A stretch of DNA of 28,855 nt, taken from IMG/VR virus record IMGVR_UViG_3300025769_014524, positions 1 to 28,855 of that record, one strand, 5' to 3'. The position numbers and the translations under genes are program-made. Below, one piece after another: positions 28,338 to 28,855 of the stretch (its first letter is position 1; every line of letters begins with the position of its first letter). A model generated the notes under the pieces. That model ran no database searches. It was given only the letters and a program-made list of their open reading frames with translations, and was not told the DNA's origin. The stretch is from a virus.

Positions 28338-28855
28338 TACGATAAAAAATTTGCCACTCCTTCAATTGTTACATCGTTATCATGTTCACAGCTTTTGCAT
28401 TTAAATTTAACATTATGTGAAAGCTTAGGAATCTTTTCAACAAATTCTCTAATCTTTTGAAACTGAGCTGTACTCATCGAATCGATAAACTCTTGTATTT
28501 CTTCTTTTGACGTTTCCTTTAGTACAATTCTTTCGTCTTCGGTATTGACTGCTTTTAAACAACTTCGAATCAATGAAAATGCTTGTTCTGCGTTTGGTTC
28601 ATCACCGCTGTGTGTACCAGCATCGATGATATCATAGAATGTTGGCCAATCGAGGTCAAGCGAAATTGTGTCGGTCAATTCAACGTTCTTTTTCACCTTT
28701 GGAATATCAATTGCAATCTTATCGAGATTGATTGAGATCTCATTTGCAACCGAACACTCACTACACTTTAATCCTACTTGAGCAGATTCACCTACGCTTT
28801 TTGATCTCAATTGCAAAAACATATATTCAATATCAAAAGATGTTAGGTTATTGAC
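28337..28855 (-). CDS. 26: gp26-family baseplate/tail protein, partial
   Basis: 172 codons visible in zero frame; the start lies beyond the window edge, since LTSFDIEYMFLQLRSKSVGE is a conserved inner part of the gp26 (T4_baseplate) family. Two CxxC knuckles, CSEC and CKSC, form a zinc-ribbon-like unit near the N-terminal third and the C-terminus. The middle is helical and acidic. In T4, gp26 acts in baseplate hub assembly. The frame ends VANFLS then TAG, with the slippery heptamer two codons before the stop. Confidence 0.78.
   Translation of the reverse strand, partial: VNNLTSFDIEYMFLQLRSKSVGESAQVGLKCSECSVANEISINLDKIAIDIPKVKKNVELTDTISLDLDWPTFYDIIDAGTHSGDEPNAEQAFSLIRSCLKAVNTEDERIVLKETSKEEIQEFIDSMSTAQFQKIREFVEKIPKLSHNVKFKCKSCEHDNDVTIEGVANFLS

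Overview
This window reads as part of the genome of a T4-like (myovirus) phage of an aquatic, probably marine, heterotrophic bacterium. The evidence is an AT-rich sequence of tightly packed, often ATGA- or TAATG-overlapping genes; class I ribonucleotide reductase (nrdA, nrdB); phoH; gp32 single-stranded DNA-binding protein next to a gp33-like late transcription factor; a gp26-family tail gene; a tRNA-Arg; and many small conserved phage genes. No photosynthesis genes are seen, so a cyanobacterial host is not suggested. The host cannot be named from the sequence.

Layout. 1-1967: end of a structural protein with FG-GAP repeats, then two small genes. 2012-6450: nrd operon (an nrdA with an in-line glutaredoxin, nrdB, a zinc-ribbon micro-gene, a GIY-YIG protein and small genes), closed by a strong terminator. 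6456-10583: several short operons with phoH, a PD-(D/E)XK nuclease, a 5'(3')-deoxyribonucleotidase-like HAD enzyme and an EF-hand membrane protein. 10600-20288: a 9.7-kb glycan cassette with four paralogous DxD glycosyltransferases, two GT25 enzymes, two further transferase candidates, three FkbM methyltransferases, another SAM methyltransferase and a UDP-sulfoquinovose synthase-like enzyme. 20311-23569: a split SprT-like gene, small phage genes and a lysis-like module (SleB/CwlJ hydrolase, a small two-helix membrane protein, a secreted Cys-rich protein). 23657-26417: a promoter with a structured leader, a 376-aa protein of unknown role, gp33-like, gp32. 26423-26712: tRNA-Arg, a candidate small RNA and a bidirectional terminator. 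26713-28855 (minus strand): a tape-measure-like protein, a short -1-frame ORF and a gp26-family protein that runs off the window.

Regulation. Nine promoters share a TTTACA/TGTACA -35 box, exactly 17 bp of spacer and a TATAAT/TAGAAT -10 box. Eight of them carry a dyad-symmetric element overlapping or just after the -10, and most have a hairpin ending at or in the -35. This looks like a repeated phage control module that uses host sigma-70-type RNA polymerase.

Most unusual points: (1) a canonical T TTT TTA slippery heptamer at the end of the gp26-family gene, which would join it to a short -1-frame ORF just ahead of a tape-measure-like gene, echoing lambda G/GT/H; (2) a sulfoquinovose synthase-like enzyme inside a phage glycan cassette; (3) the shared dyad elements at promoters; (4) a leader RNA in which one segment can mask the ribosome binding site; (5) a compact late promoter-like box, structured RNA and terminator unit after the tRNA; (6) a gp32 without its zinc cysteines.
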